DNA from: Rhodothermales bacterium
Lineage (GTDB): Bacteria > Bacteroidota > Rhodothermia > Rhodothermales > Bin80
Assembly: GCA_028278205.1 (NCBI GenBank)
Contig: JANQES010000064.1
Span: 1 to 64,000 of the forward strand
Reading direction: 5' to 3'
DNA: 64,000 nucleotides
Below the pieces are notes generated by a model, which saw only the letters and a program-made list of their open reading frames with translations, searched no databases and had not been told where the DNA came from. The position numbers and the translations under genes are program-made. This document shows, piece by piece, positions 33,601-43,300 of the stretch (positions within the stretch are counted from its first letter, which is position 1; the number at the start of each line of letters is the position of its first letter).

Positions 33601-36600
33601 ATGCGCACCCTCTGCGGCCTTCTTCCAGTGCTTCTGAGCCTCACCGCTTCGATCTCTACCAACGCCTGGGCGCAGAGCCGGTCCTCGTCTCCCGAAGACA
33701 TCACCTTCGAACGAATTACCCTAACAGAAGGCCTCTCGGCAGGGCAAGTTCGCAGCATTGTGCAGGATGAGCAGGGCTTCCTCTGGATTGCCACGGGCGA
33801 TGGTCTCAACAAGTACGACGGCTATGGCTTTACCATCTACCGCAATCGCCCGGGAGACTCCACCTCGATCTCGTATAACTGGATCCAGCGGGTGTTTATA
33901 GATCGCCAGGGCACGCTCTGGGCCGGAACGTTCGGCGGCGGTCTCAACCGCTTCGACCCCGACACGGAGACCTTCTCGCACTATCGCCACGACGAGAAGG
34001 ACCCCCGCAGCCTGAGCCAGGATCATGTCACGGCGCTCTTTGAGGATACGCAGGGCACGTTCTGGGTAGGCACCCAAAGCGGCGGTCTCAACCGCTTCGA
34101 CCGCGCGAGCGGCCTCTTCACGCGCTATCAGCATGATCTGGAAGATGAAAGCAGCCTGAGTAGTAACGAGATACGCACGATCTATGAAGATCGGCAGGGC
34201 ACGCTCTGGATTGGCACGGGTGAGGCCTCTGGTACAACGCCGGAAACGGGCGGCCTCAATCGGTTTGACCGGGCCACGGAAACCTTTACACGATACCTCT
34301 ACGACCCGGATGATCCGAGTCGCCTCATCGATAATCGGGTACAGGCGCTTTATGAGGATACCGACGGGGTGCTCTGGGTGGGGACCTGCCAGCGCGGGCT
34401 CCATCGGTTCAACCGGGAGACAGAGACCTTCACGCGCGTGTTTCTGAAAGAAGGCGAATTAAGCCGGGTAGATCCGGCAGCCGGTATGGAAGGCATCTGC
34501 CAGATGGTGACGATCCTTCATGAGGACCCGGCCGGGGCTTTCTGGGTCGGTATATTCGGTAGCGGTCTGGCGCGATGGAATCGGGCTACCGGAACACGCA
34601 CGACCCACACGTACGACACGGACGACCCCCAAAGCCTGGGCAGCAACGACGTATGGTCGCTGTTTGAGGACCGGAAGGGCACACTCTGGGTCAGCACGTT
34701 GGGTGGCGGTCTGGCCAGGGTAGCCTCGGCCAGTAGGTTTCGGCACGCCATGCACCATCCGGACGACCCTGCCAGCTTGAGTCATAGTGACGTCGCGGCC
34801 CTCCATATAGACCAGGCAGGCACGCTCTGGGTGGGGACTTTCAGCGGCCTCAACAAGCTTGTCCTGAACGAACGTGAAGGATCTGACCCGAGCACTTCGA
34901 CTGCGCTCAGCACAGGCCCCGCCGAGGGACCTGACCGCGCGACAGGGACCCCCGGATCAGGTCCGGGGCAGGCTTTCACGCGGTATCTGCCCGACGATAA
35001 GGTAGAAGCCATCGTTGAAGATAGATCGGGCCAGTTATGGGTTGGAACCCAGAATAGTGGACTCCTCCGTTTTGACCAAACCACGGGGCAGGCAACCCGC
35101 TATCTGCACAATCCGGAGGACCCCAACAGCCTGCGTGCGAATCACGTCTCAGCCCTCCTTGAAGACCGGTCAGGACGGCTCTGGGTGGCAACCTGGGGAG
35201 GCGGTCTCCACCGTTTTGATCGAACCACGGGTGCCTTCACCTCCTATTTGCTTCATCCGGATAAGGAACGCGGCCAGCTCAATAATTATGCCCGCACCAG
35301 ATCGTTGTATGAAGACCATCAGGGCACGATCTGGATCGGGTCAGACAAGGGTTTCGGCCGGTTTGACGAGGATGCTGAGGTCATCGTGCCCGCTCTCGAC
35401 GACGGCTTTACCGTGGGGTTTTTAGAAGACCGGGCTGGTAGATTCTGGGTGATCGCCCCAGGGGTGGGGCTGCTGCGCTTCGACCGGGAAACGGGCAACA
35501 GCACCTACTTCACCGCGGAAAATGGGCTGCCGAGCAATGTTGTTTTAAACATCCTGGAGGACGACGCCGGTTTTCTCTGGCTTAGCGCCAACGGGGGCTT
35601 ATCCCGGTTCGACCCCGACAGCGAAACGTTCAGAAACTTCGGTATATCGGAGGGGCTGCAGAGCGTTCTTTTTAATCCAGGTAGCCAGAAAAGCGCGGGC
35701 GGTACCTTCTTCTTCGCTACCCCCGACGGCTTACTCTCCTTCTCCCCGGATCAGATCGGTACCGATGCCCATCCACCGGACGTGGTGTTGACCGGGCTCC
35801 GGATCAACAACGAAACCGTCGAGCATGGCCCGGAGGCCCCGCTACGCAAGCCGATGGGGCGTACCGAGGAGATCAGGTTGTCTCATGCCCAGAAGGACAT
35901 CACCTTCGAATATGTAGCCTTGCATTACACCGACCCGGCGCGGAACCAGTATCAGTACAGGCTCGATCCGTACGATGAAGTATGGATAGATGCCGGCACA
36001 CAGCGCCTGGCAAACTATACGAACCTGGATCCGGGCACCTATACCTTTCGTGTGAAAGCCGCCGGATCGGATGGTCTCTGGAATGAGCAGGGCGCGTCCG
36101 TCCGTCTGATGATCGCCCCCCCGTGGTGGCAGACCTGGTGGGCGTATGGGCTCTATGGACTCCTGCTGGTGGCAGGTATCTTCGTGGCAGGCCGCGGCCA
36201 GCAAAGACGCTTGCTCAACAAAGAACGGGAGCGGGTTGCGGCGGAGCGCATGGAGCAGATCAGGCTGCAAAATGAACGACTCCGCGAAATCGACGAGATG
36301 AAAACCCACTTCCTCGCCAACATCTCCCACGAATTCCGCACTCCGCTCACGCTTACCTTCGGCCCCCTCCAGGATTTCTTGAGCGGTCGATTCCAGTCCT
36401 ACGAGCAGGCCAAACCACACTTCGAGCGTGCGCTTCGCAATGGCCGCAGCCTCCTTTGGTTGATCAACCAACTCCTCGACCTCTCTCGCATCGAGTCCGG
36501 TGCCCTCAAGCTCCAGACGGGCCAACACGACCTCAAGCGCTTCCTCTCGCAGACCAGTGCCCTGTTCGAGTCGCTCGCCGCTTCCCGAGGAATCACGCTC

Positions 36601-37896
36601 CAGGTGGAAGCTCCGCCCCATACGTTCCCGCATGGCTTCGATGCCGACCTGCTCGAGAACGCGGTGGTCAACCTGCTGGCGAATGCCTTCAAGTTTACGC
36701 CCGATGGCGGTACGATCACCGTCCACTTGCGCCGAGAAGCCGACGGGCAGGCTTGCATCGAGGTGGCAGACACCGGGGAGGGCATCGCCGCCGACCACCT
36801 GCCCTACCTCTTCGACCGGTTCTACCAGGTCGATGGCACGACGACGCGCAAACGAGAGGGGGCGGGCATTGGGCTGTCGCTCGTCAAAGAACTCGTTGCG
36901 TTGCACGGCGGCACGATTACGGTCGAGAGCAAAGTGGGCATCGGCACACGGTTTATGATTCATTTGCCTAACGTGTCGCTCGAAGCCGCAGAGTTCGAGC
37001 AGGAAGAAGCGCCGGCCCCTCGCGCTACGGCGGGGCGGCTGGCCGTGGCCGACATCGAGACCAGCCTGGTGGCGACGCAGGCCCCGCAGGCGCCGAACGC
37101 AATCTCGGCAGACGCCACGATTGTGCTCCTGGTAGAAGACAACGCGGACATGAGGGCCTACCTGCGTGATCACCTCAAGGACGATTTCGAGGTGGTGGAA
37201 GCGGAAGATGGAAAGGCAGGCCTGGCAAAGGCGTACGCATTGGTGCCCGATCTGGTGTTGAGCGATGTGATGATGCCCGAGATGGATGGCTTGGCCCTGT
37301 GCAAAGCGCTGAAACAGGACGCGCGTACGAGCCACGTGCCGGTAATACTCTTGACAGCGAAAGCCGACGTAAAGAGCCGGATTTCGGGTTTTGAGACGGG
37401 GGCCGATGCGTATTTGCCCAAACCCTTCAGCGCGGAGGAACTGCAGGTTCGGGTGCGGAGCCTGATCGAGCAGCGCCGGGCGCTACGGACAAAATTCAGC
37501 CGTGTAGGCGAGGCCGTTCTGACATCAGAGCCTACGTTGCCGTCGCAGGAGGAGGCTTTTCTCAAGCAGGTGCAACAGGTGGTGGAAGCAAGACTTTCTG
37601 ATGCGTCCTTCGGCGTCGAGGCGTTGGCTGAAGAGATGGGGATGAGCCAGCGACAGCTTTTGAGGAAGCTCAGGGCCTTGACGGAGGAGACCTCGACGGA
37701 GTTGATCTGGCGTCTGCGACTTGAACAGGCGGCGCACCTGTTGCAGCAGAACGCAAAGAGTGTGAAAGAGGTCGCCTTTGCCGTAGGATTTAAGTACGAG
37801 GCGTCGTTTTCTCGTTCGTTTCGGAAGGTCTACGGCGTATCCCCCTCCGACTATGCAGAACAGGCAGACCAGGATCAGGCTGGGAGGCCAGGATAG
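33601..37896 (+). CDS. Hybrid two-component system sensor/regulator (HTCS)
   Basis: 1431 aa from the ATG that opens a signal peptide (CGLLPVLLSLTASISTNAWAQ). Periplasmic part: two-component propeller repeats (EDRQGTLWIGT-like, about 20 times 40-50 aa) to about 750, then a Y_Y_Y domain (about 756-840). TM at about 845-865. Cytoplasmic: HisKA with HFLANISHEFRTPLTLTFGP (phospho-His about 910), HATPase (N box, DTGEGI, GAGIGLSLV), a receiver with LVEDNADM and phospho-Asp in LVLSDVMMPEMDG, and an AraC-type DNA-binding domain at about 1335-1425. This one-protein phosphorelay is typical of Bacteroidota, often sensing glycans; no polysaccharide locus is nearby. A repeat-like insert splits one propeller repeat (about 34873-34975). 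Confidence 0.95.
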   Translation: MRTLCGLLPVLLSLTASISTNAWAQSRSSSPEDITFERITLTEGLSAGQVRSIVQDEQGFLWIATGDGLNKYDGYGFTIYRNRPGDSTSISYNWIQRVFIDRQGTLWAGTFGGGLNRFDPDTETFSHYRHDEKDPRSLSQDHVTALFEDTQGTFWVGTQSGGLNRFDRASGLFTRYQHDLEDESSLSSNEIRTIYEDRQGTLWIGTGEASGTTPETGGLNRFDRATETFTRYLYDPDDPSRLIDNRVQALYEDTDGVLWVGTCQRGLHRFNRETETFTRVFLKEGELSRVDPAAGMEGICQMVTILHEDPAGAFWVGIFGSGLARWNRATGTRTTHTYDTDDPQSLGSNDVWSLFEDRKGTLWVSTLGGGLARVASASRFRHAMHHPDDPASLSHSDVAALHIDQAGTLWVGTFSGLNKLVLNEREGSDPSTSTALSTGPAEGPDRATGTPGSGPGQAFTRYLPDDKVEAIVEDRSGQLWVGTQNSGLLRFDQTTGQATRYLHNPEDPNSLRANHVSALLEDRSGRLWVATWGGGLHRFDRTTGAFTSYLLHPDKERGQLNNYARTRSLYEDHQGTIWIGSDKGFGRFDEDAEVIVPALDDGFTVGFLEDRAGRFWVIAPGVGLLRFDRETGNSTYFTAENGLPSNVVLNILEDDAGFLWLSANGGLSRFDPDSETFRNFGISEGLQSVLFNPGSQKSAGGTFFFATPDGLLSFSPDQIGTDAHPPDVVLTGLRINNETVEHGPEAPLRKPMGRTEEIRLSHAQKDITFEYVALHYTDPARNQYQYRLDPYDEVWIDAGTQRLANYTNLDPGTYTFRVKAAGSDGLWNEQGASVRLMIAPPWWQTWWAYGLYGLLLVAGIFVAGRGQQRRLLNKERERVAAERMEQIRLQNERLREIDEMKTHFLANISHEFRTPLTLTFGPLQDFLSGRFQSYEQAKPHFERALRNGRSLLWLINQLLDLSRIESGALKLQTGQHDLKRFLSQTSALFESLAASRGITLQVEAPPHTFPHGFDADLLENAVVNLLANAFKFTPDGGTITVHLRREADGQACIEVADTGEGIAADHLPYLFDRFYQVDGTTTRKREGAGIGLSLVKELVALHGGTITVESKVGIGTRFMIHLPNVSLEAAEFEQEEAPAPRATAGRLAVADIETSLVATQAPQAPNAISADATIVLLVEDNADMRAYLRDHLKDDFEVVEAEDGKAGLAKAYALVPDLVLSDVMMPEMDGLALCKALKQDARTSHVPVILLTAKADVKSRISGFETGADAYLPKPFSAEELQVRVRSLIEQRRALRTKFSRVGEAVLTSEPTLPSQEEAFLKQVQQVVEARLSDASFGVEALAEEMGMSQRQLLRKLRALTEETSTELIWRLRLEQAAHLLQQNAKSVKEVAFAVGFKYEASFSRSFRKVYGVSPSDYAEQADQDQAGRPG

Positions 37897-37974
37897 ATCA
37901 TAGGATACCAACCGATCTCCTGCCGGGCGAAAAAGCTAATAAAGCTAAGCGCAAGAGATTTAGGGCAAGCAAAA

Positions 37975-38007
37975 TCCCCCTTGGATTGGAAGGCCTTCCA
38001 AGGGGGA
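37975..38007 (+). terminator. Hairpin downstream of the HTCS gene
   Basis: TCCCCCTTGGA and TCCAAGGGGGA form an 11-bp stem around a short palindromic loop (TTGGAAGGCCT), about 80 bases past the stop. It lies between convergent genes and could serve both. Confidence 0.5.
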
Positions 38008-38084
38008 CTGGGGGCACGAGGCCTATTTATATGCGATGGCCGTACACGACAGCGTGGGGCCGCCTGAAGAACCTCACACGTATT

Positions 38085-38585
38085 CTAGAGCGTCTCCAGA
38101 GAACCGCCTCCCTTAAAGTACACGACATCCGTACCTATGTCGTCGGCGTTCGTGCCGGCAATACCAATGCAAATCGCTACATCATCCTCTCCCAGTATTG
38201 CTTCCCCGTTGAGCCTCGCATTGACGCCCAAGATATAAACGAGCGGATCTTTTCCCGAGGGGATTGTCACCTCGCATTCTTCTAGTCCTGACAAGGCAAA
38301 CCCATAGGTGCCGTTCGCATTAGAGTAGCCCCCCGATGCATCCGTGGGATAACCCAGCCTACTGAAGAGGACCACGGCCAGGGCAGCGACGCTGCCGCCG
38401 CCGCCGGCTTGCCTCGGCTTGAGAGCCCAGGCCTGGGCGTCGGACGCGATGCGCAGGCCGTCCGATACCAGCGCATCGGCATCAGTCTTCTGCCGTCCTT
38501 CGCTGAAGGCGTTGATCCCGACGACGACGGCCAGGCCGACGATGACGATACCCAGGATAAGAAGAAGCAGTTGTTGCTGTCCCAT
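38085..38585 (-). CDS. Pilin-like single-TM protein, MGQQQ family, copy 1
   Basis: 166 aa. The first 16 residues, MGQQQLLLLILGIVIV, are identical to those of the protein at 54592-55029, and the hydrophobic stretch continues to about residue 26 (NAF). A helical segment (ALVSDGLRIASDAQAWALKPRQ) and a globular beta-rich C-terminus follow. That layout is that of a class of pilins or pseudopilins. There is no Gly|xxxxGlu prepilin cleavage site, unless cutting occurs after the initial Met-Gly. A purine-rich AAGGGGG precedes the start. No secretion or pilus genes are nearby. Confidence 0.7.
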   Translation of the reverse strand: MGQQQLLLLILGIVIVGLAVVVGINAFSEGRQKTDADALVSDGLRIASDAQAWALKPRQAGGGGSVAALAVVLFSRLGYPTDASGGYSNANGTYGFALSGLEECEVTIPSGKDPLVYILGVNARLNGEAILGEDDVAICIGIAGTNADDIGTDVVYFKGGGSLETL

Positions 38586-38908
38586 TTTAATCCCCCTTGG
38601 TGGTGATAGTTGGTTAGCTTAGAGCAAGCGTGCTCCTGAAAGAGCCCAAACTCCATGATGAAGCTGCGCTTCAGCAATACCGACAAGGGGATAGACGACT
38701 TTAGGGGCTGTCCGACACGGTTAAGAGAATGTCTGATACGGTTAAACGATGTCTGATAGGGTTAGGAGCATGTCTGGCAGGGCAAAGCTGCCGTCGAGCG
38801 CCTTGCCGAGGTTCTTAGGCAAACCACGTTTGCCCGAGGCAGCCGGACGCTAACCCCCTCGGCGCCTCGACGATGACACGGCAGGCTATTCACGGACACC
38901 TCCTTCAT
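38586..38908. other. Intergenic region upstream of pilin-like copy 1
   Basis: This region of about 320 bases holds the leader of the pilin-like gene on the minus strand and a set of direct repeats (38709-38790). It also contains GCTTAGAGCAAGCGTGCTC, a small imperfect hairpin. No coding frame fits. Confidence 0.5.
38709..38790. promoter_or_regulatory. Four imperfect 20-21-base direct repeats, candidate operator
   Basis: Units begin TGTCCGACACGGTTAAGAGAA, TGTCTGATACGGTTAAACGA, TGTCTGATAGGGTTAGGAGCA and TGTCTGGCAGGGCAAAGCTG. The period of 20-21 bases corresponds to two helical turns. They lie 120-200 bases upstream of the minus-strand pilin-like gene and just after the gene for an OmpR-type winged-helix protein, a class that binds direct repeats. 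A regulatory link is inference. Confidence 0.5.
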
Positions 38909-39661
38909 TTAGTTCGTAGCCGTGTCGTCCTGATCGAGCGGCACCTTGTGCCCGTCGTACGGCGCCTGCAACTTACGCACCATGATCCGCATTTTGCCGC
39001 GCGGCGCGGTGGCGTCGGGGCCGGCGCCGATGCGGTGGATGAAGACGTGTTGCTGCTCGGCAGGCGCCGCCGGGCGCGCGACGTAGGACGCCCACATCGC
39101 GCAGAACACGATCAGCAGCGCGAAGCAGACGGCCAGCCAGCGCCATTCCGATTGCCGGTAGCCGAGGCCGAACGTCGAGGCGGGCAGCGGCGGGCGCGGC
39201 GGTGCCTGCCGTGCGGCGTGGTCCGTTTCCGGCTGATCGGTCTGACCGTTCGACGAGATTTTGGCCTGCCCGTTGGACGAGACGTGGGCCTGGCCGTTCG
39301 GTGCGATGGGTTGGGCTGAGACCGGGGCGATGAGCCGGTAGCCGACCTTCGGGATCGTCTCGATGACCGTCGCGTGCGTGGCGCGGTCGCCGAAGGCTTT
39401 GCGCAGTTTGCAGACGGCTTGCGTCAGGCCTTCGTCGTTGGGGAGCGCGTCGGTCCAGACGGCGTCGAGAAGGTCGTCGCGGGTGACGGGATGGCCGGGG
39501 CGGGCGGCCAGGCACAGCAGCACCCGCATCACGCGTGGCTCTAGCTTGTGGATGGTTCCGTTCAGACGAATCTGGTGCAGCGGCGGCTCGACGACGGCAG
39601 GGCCGATCCAGAAGAGCGGTTGTGTATGCGGATCAAACGGGGCGGTATCGACAGGCTGCAT
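38909..39661 (-). CDS. Membrane-anchored OmpR-type winged-helix regulator (CadC/ToxR-like)
   Basis: 250 aa. An N-terminal Trans_reg_C winged-helix domain (about 30-115) shows LEPRVMRVLLCLAARPGHPVTRDDLLDAVW and VCKLRKAFGD, then IETIPKVGYRLIAPV, the usual closing motif. A linker with three NGQ repeats (PNGQAHVSSNGQAKISSNGQ) and a Pro-rich stretch follows, then one TM helix (about 172-192) and about 55 periplasmic residues. This topology is that of CadC and ToxR, where an outside signal directly controls DNA binding. A perfect inverted repeat lies just upstream of its own start. Confidence 0.88.
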   Translation of the reverse strand: MQPVDTAPFDPHTQPLFWIGPAVVEPPLHQIRLNGTIHKLEPRVMRVLLCLAARPGHPVTRDDLLDAVWTDALPNDEGLTQAVCKLRKAFGDRATHATVIETIPKVGYRLIAPVSAQPIAPNGQAHVSSNGQAKISSNGQTDQPETDHAARQAPPRPPLPASTFGLGYRQSEWRWLAVCFALLIVFCAMWASYVARPAAPAEQQHVFIHRIGAGPDATAPRGKMRIMVRKLQAPYDGHKVPLDQDDTATN

Positions 39662-39678
39662 AGCAATCGGGGGAAGGC

Positions 39679-39708
39679 GCAGAAGAAAAAAACGAGGGTT
39701 TCTTCTGC
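39679..39708. promoter_or_regulatory. Perfect 10-bp inverted repeat upstream of the winged-helix gene
   Basis: GCAGAAGAAA and TTTCTTCTGC flank a 10-base spacer, 18 bases from the regulator's start codon. It could be an autoregulatory operator or a 5'-UTR stem. There is no direct evidence which. Confidence 0.45.
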
Positions 39709-39783
39709 CAAACGATCCGACCGATTCGCTTATTGTATGCCCCGGCGGGCTTCAATCAAACCTGGTTATCTCCATCAAAAACG

Positions 39784-40218
39784 TCAAGCCGGTTCGACCA
39801 CCACGTCTTGGAGCACGCGCGGCTCCTTGCCCGGTTCGTCGACGAGATGCTTGACCACGTCGCCGATGCTGATGATGCCCAGCACGCGGCCGTCTTCGAC
39901 CACCGGCAGGTGCCGCACCCGGCGATTCACCATCCAGGCCATGGCATCCTGGATGGAATCGCCCGGCGCGCAGCCGAAGATGCGCCGCGTCATCAGCGCG
40001 CCGACGTTGGCCAGCAACGCCCGGTCGCCGTATTCGGCCAGCACCCCGACGAGGTCGCGCTCCGAGAGCATCCCGACGAGGTGATCGTCTTCGTTGACCA
40101 CCAGCGTGGCTCCGATGCGCTCGTAATCGAGCTTCGAGATGGCGTTTTTTAGCGAGTCGGTGGCGCGGACGGTGATGAGGGCGCTTTTCTTGTCTTTGAG
40201 AATATCGCTGACCTGCAT
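39784..40218 (-). CDS. Tandem CBS-domain protein
   Basis: 144 aa from the ATG of MQVSDILKDKKSALITVRA; the frame extends 21 codons upstream, but this start gives the usual family N-terminus. Two CBS domains (about 8-60 and 75-130) with GATLVVNEDDHLVGMLSERDLV and RHLPVVEDGRVLGIISIGDVVK. Paired CBS domains form an adenosine-nucleotide-binding Bateman module. Stand-alone members are thought to sense AMP or ATP, and no partner enzyme is adjacent. The IMP-dehydrogenase-like GIISIGD motif is common to the type. Confidence 0.9.
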   Translation of the reverse strand: MQVSDILKDKKSALITVRATDSLKNAISKLDYERIGATLVVNEDDHLVGMLSERDLVGVLAEYGDRALLANVGALMTRRIFGCAPGDSIQDAMAWMVNRRVRHLPVVEDGRVLGIISIGDVVKHLVDEPGKEPRVLQDVVVEPA

Positions 40219-40315
40219 GGCGGCGGGTTGGGTTTCGTAGAGGTGTTCAGAGAAACTCCAAAATTCAATCACACCGCGCATCTTTACAAGCCAGATTTTT
40301 GCGAAGAAATGAAGG

Positions 40316-40393
40316 CGTAAAACGTGAAACGTAAGGGTGCTTGTCTCGGCGTTTTCTCAGGGCACCCTTACGTTTCACGTTTCACGTTTTACG
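40316..40393. repeat. Heptamer-array hairpin, word GAAACGT/AAACGTG
   Basis: CGTAAAACGTGAAACGTAAGGGTGC pairs with GCACCCTTACGTTTCACGTTTCACGTTTTACG (40362-40393). A close relative is at 50811-50879, with the same AGGGT/ACCCT core. It lies just after the alpha-2-macroglobulin stop codon. Confidence 0.8.
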
Positions 40394-40399
40394 AAAAAC

Positions 40400-43300
40400 C
40401 TACCGTTCCCCGATCATCGGGCCGCCGTCGGAGGGGCCGATGTGCAGGCGGATGCCTTCGGAGTGGGCAGTGAACTCCGGCGCATACATCGCCTGGATTG
40501 TGGCGATGCCGTTGGAGAAGGCGCCGGCGTGGTTGACCCGGAGCGGATACTCGAAGACGTACGTGCCCTTGGGCAGATAGCCGAAGAAAAAGTGCGTCGC
40601 CGCGTCGCGGGTGCTCTCGTAATAGCCGAGACCGTCCTGGTATCGATAGCCGGAGAGGACGTTGAGCGGCTCCAGCCCGGCGGCGCGCATGTCTTTCATG
40701 TGGACGTACTCGAAGTCGCGGTCGGCGTGGAGGACGATGCGCGTTTTGAGCAAATCGCCGGGCGTGAGCGCGGCGGTCGAGTCGATGGGCGTTAGCAGCG
40801 GGCCGGTGTCGGTGCGTTGTTGGACGAGGAGTTGTTTTTCGAGGCGCAGCGGCGTCTCGTGCGTGGTGATGCGGTCGAGTTGTTCGAAGTATTGCCAGTA
40901 GACGGCGCCCCAGGCGATGCCGTCGCCCTGTTTTTCGACGGTGATGGCGCCCATGCTCGGGGCGATGTCGGCGCCGGCCCATTCGGTTTTGAAATAGCCT
41001 GTGCCGGCTTCGGCGCCGGTCATCGCCTGGGTGTCGAGGTGGTGTTCGCCGATGCTGATGGCCACGTGGCCTTCTTCGGCGGTCAGGTCGGTGCCGCGAA
41101 GCAGGAGGGCGTAGGTGGCCTCGGCGGTGGCCTTCGTCGTGCCCCAGTCTTGCGTCTGCTTCTGCTTCAACAGCCACTGCTGCATCGCCTCGACCGACGC
41201 CTGATCGCCGGCGACTTCATGGAAGGCTTCGATGAGCAGCGCCTGCGTCTCGATGGGCGCCTGATGCCACCAGTAGCCGCGCGGCTGTTTCCAGTACATC
41301 CCCATCTCCTCCGAATGCAGCGCGAATTCTTTGAGCGAGCGGATGATCTTCATCGGCGTCTCGGCGTCGTCGTAGCGATGCAAGGCCAGCGCCGTCATCC
41401 CCTGGAGGTATCGATTCTGATCCAGCCAGTAGGTCCGGGCCTGGCCGAGGTAGTAGTCGAACGCCTCCTGCTGCACTTCGGTGAGCGGGATTTCGGAGAA
41501 GAAGCTGCGGGCGTAGAGGTAGTGGACCTGCACGGGCCTGATGTGCCGAAGCGCCAGGTCTACCTCGCTGGCGAGCAGCCGGGCGTAGTCGTTGCGGATC
41601 GTTTCGTCGAGGTAGCGGACGGCCCGCGTGAGCATCCCGGCGAGGCGGTCTTCGTCGGCTGCCGAGAGCACGCCGAGTTGCTGAAGATGCCCCATGCCGG
41701 TGACGATGTGCTGCGTGATGTAGCGGTTCGACGGCATCCCCTTGAACCAGGGCCAGCCGCCGTCTCTGGCCTGCATCTGTTGGAGTTGAAGCATCGCCCG
41801 GCTGAGTTCGCCGCGCATGTGGTTGCCGTCGAAGAGCAGGCCGATGCGCCGTTTGCGCGCTGTCTCGTTCTGCGCGTGGAGCACCCACGGCGTCTCTTCG
41901 AGCAAGAGGGCTTTCAATTCCTGATTTTTTTCCAGATTCGAGACCAGCGCGTCGGCGTCGGCCTGCCGCCAGGCGTCGTAGATGCGTTCGATCTTCGGAT
42001 TCTGCGCCACCACGTGCGCGGCGATGCTGTTGGCGTAGTAGCGGGTGAAGATCTGCTCGGCGCATTCATACGGAAATTCCATCATGTACGGCAGCGCCTG
42101 CACGGCGTACCACACCGGGTTGGGCGTGTATTCGAGCGTCAGCCGGTGATGGCGCAGCGTCGGCGAGCGCCCGTCGACCAGCTTGTCGAAGCGGAAGGTT
42201 TTGGTCTCGTTGCCGCGCACGGGCAGCGGCAGGCTCTCGGTGACGAGCATGCGGTTGGTCAGCACCGGCACGACGTCCTCTTCGCCGTCGGAGAAAGCGC
42301 CGGCTTCGGCCACGACGCGGTAGGTGACGGCCTGCACGCCTTCGGGGATCGTCAGTGTCCAGGCGAAGGCCTGGCTGGCGCCCTTCGCCACGGCGAAAGC
42401 CCGCGCGGCGTCGGTGTTGCCGAGTTGGACGTCGAGCGGCGTCATCGTCAGCGCGTCGAAGAGCATCAACTGCGCCCGGCCCGTCAGCAGCGTATCGGAG
42501 AGATTGGCGACTTTGGCCGTGAACATCAGCGTGTCGGCTTCGCGGAAGAAACGCGGCGCGTTGGGCGTGACCATCAATTCTTTCTGGGTGATGACCTCCT
42601 GCATCAACTGGCCGTATTTCAGGTCTTTGGTGTGCGCCAGGGCCAGCATCCGCCAGCGCGTGAGGGCTTCGGGCATCGTGAACGAGAGTAGCACTTCGCC
42701 CTCGGCGTTGGTCTCCAGATGGGGGAAGAAGAAGGCCGTCTCATCCAGGTTGCGCCGCGCCTGCACGGCCTCCAGCCCTCCGCCGCCGGAGTCAGGTGCG
42801 GCGGGCTCGACCTGTTTCGTCTGGGTGATGTCTCTCATATCGAGGTTGGCGACCATGGCCTTATTGGCCGGTGCCTCGGCCATCCCTGTGACCACGACTT
42901 CCTCCAGTGCCAGATCTTCCGCTGGAGCCGCGGCGGCCACACGCGCTCTCTGGCCCGGAGCGAGCATATACCGCATCCCGTACCCCCAATGGAAATCGAA
43001 CCAGTTCAATCTGTCGTAGAGAGGGTGCTGGAAGCGTACTCGGACGTTCCACTTGTTGTCGAGCAACCGCGATTGCAACATCGACATCAGGTTACGGTCG
43101 CTCCATTGCAGCCGGCTATAGCGAGAAGGCAGGATGTTGAAGTACCAGTTGTGCTGCCGGAAGGTCTCCAGCGAGGCGTCGTACATGGCCGCGACGAGTT
43201 CGGCGGCTGCCGCCTCGCCGTCCGGGCCGCTGATTTTAATTTTCCATTCTTCCTGCGAGCCCGGATACAGCTTGTTGCGGAACGTCTCCAGCGAAACGGC

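Noticed and set aside
40817..42691. 624-aa frame and several others opposite the alpha-2-macroglobulin gene
   Set aside because: All lie within the 6-kb gene on the opposite strand and show only mirror codon bias.
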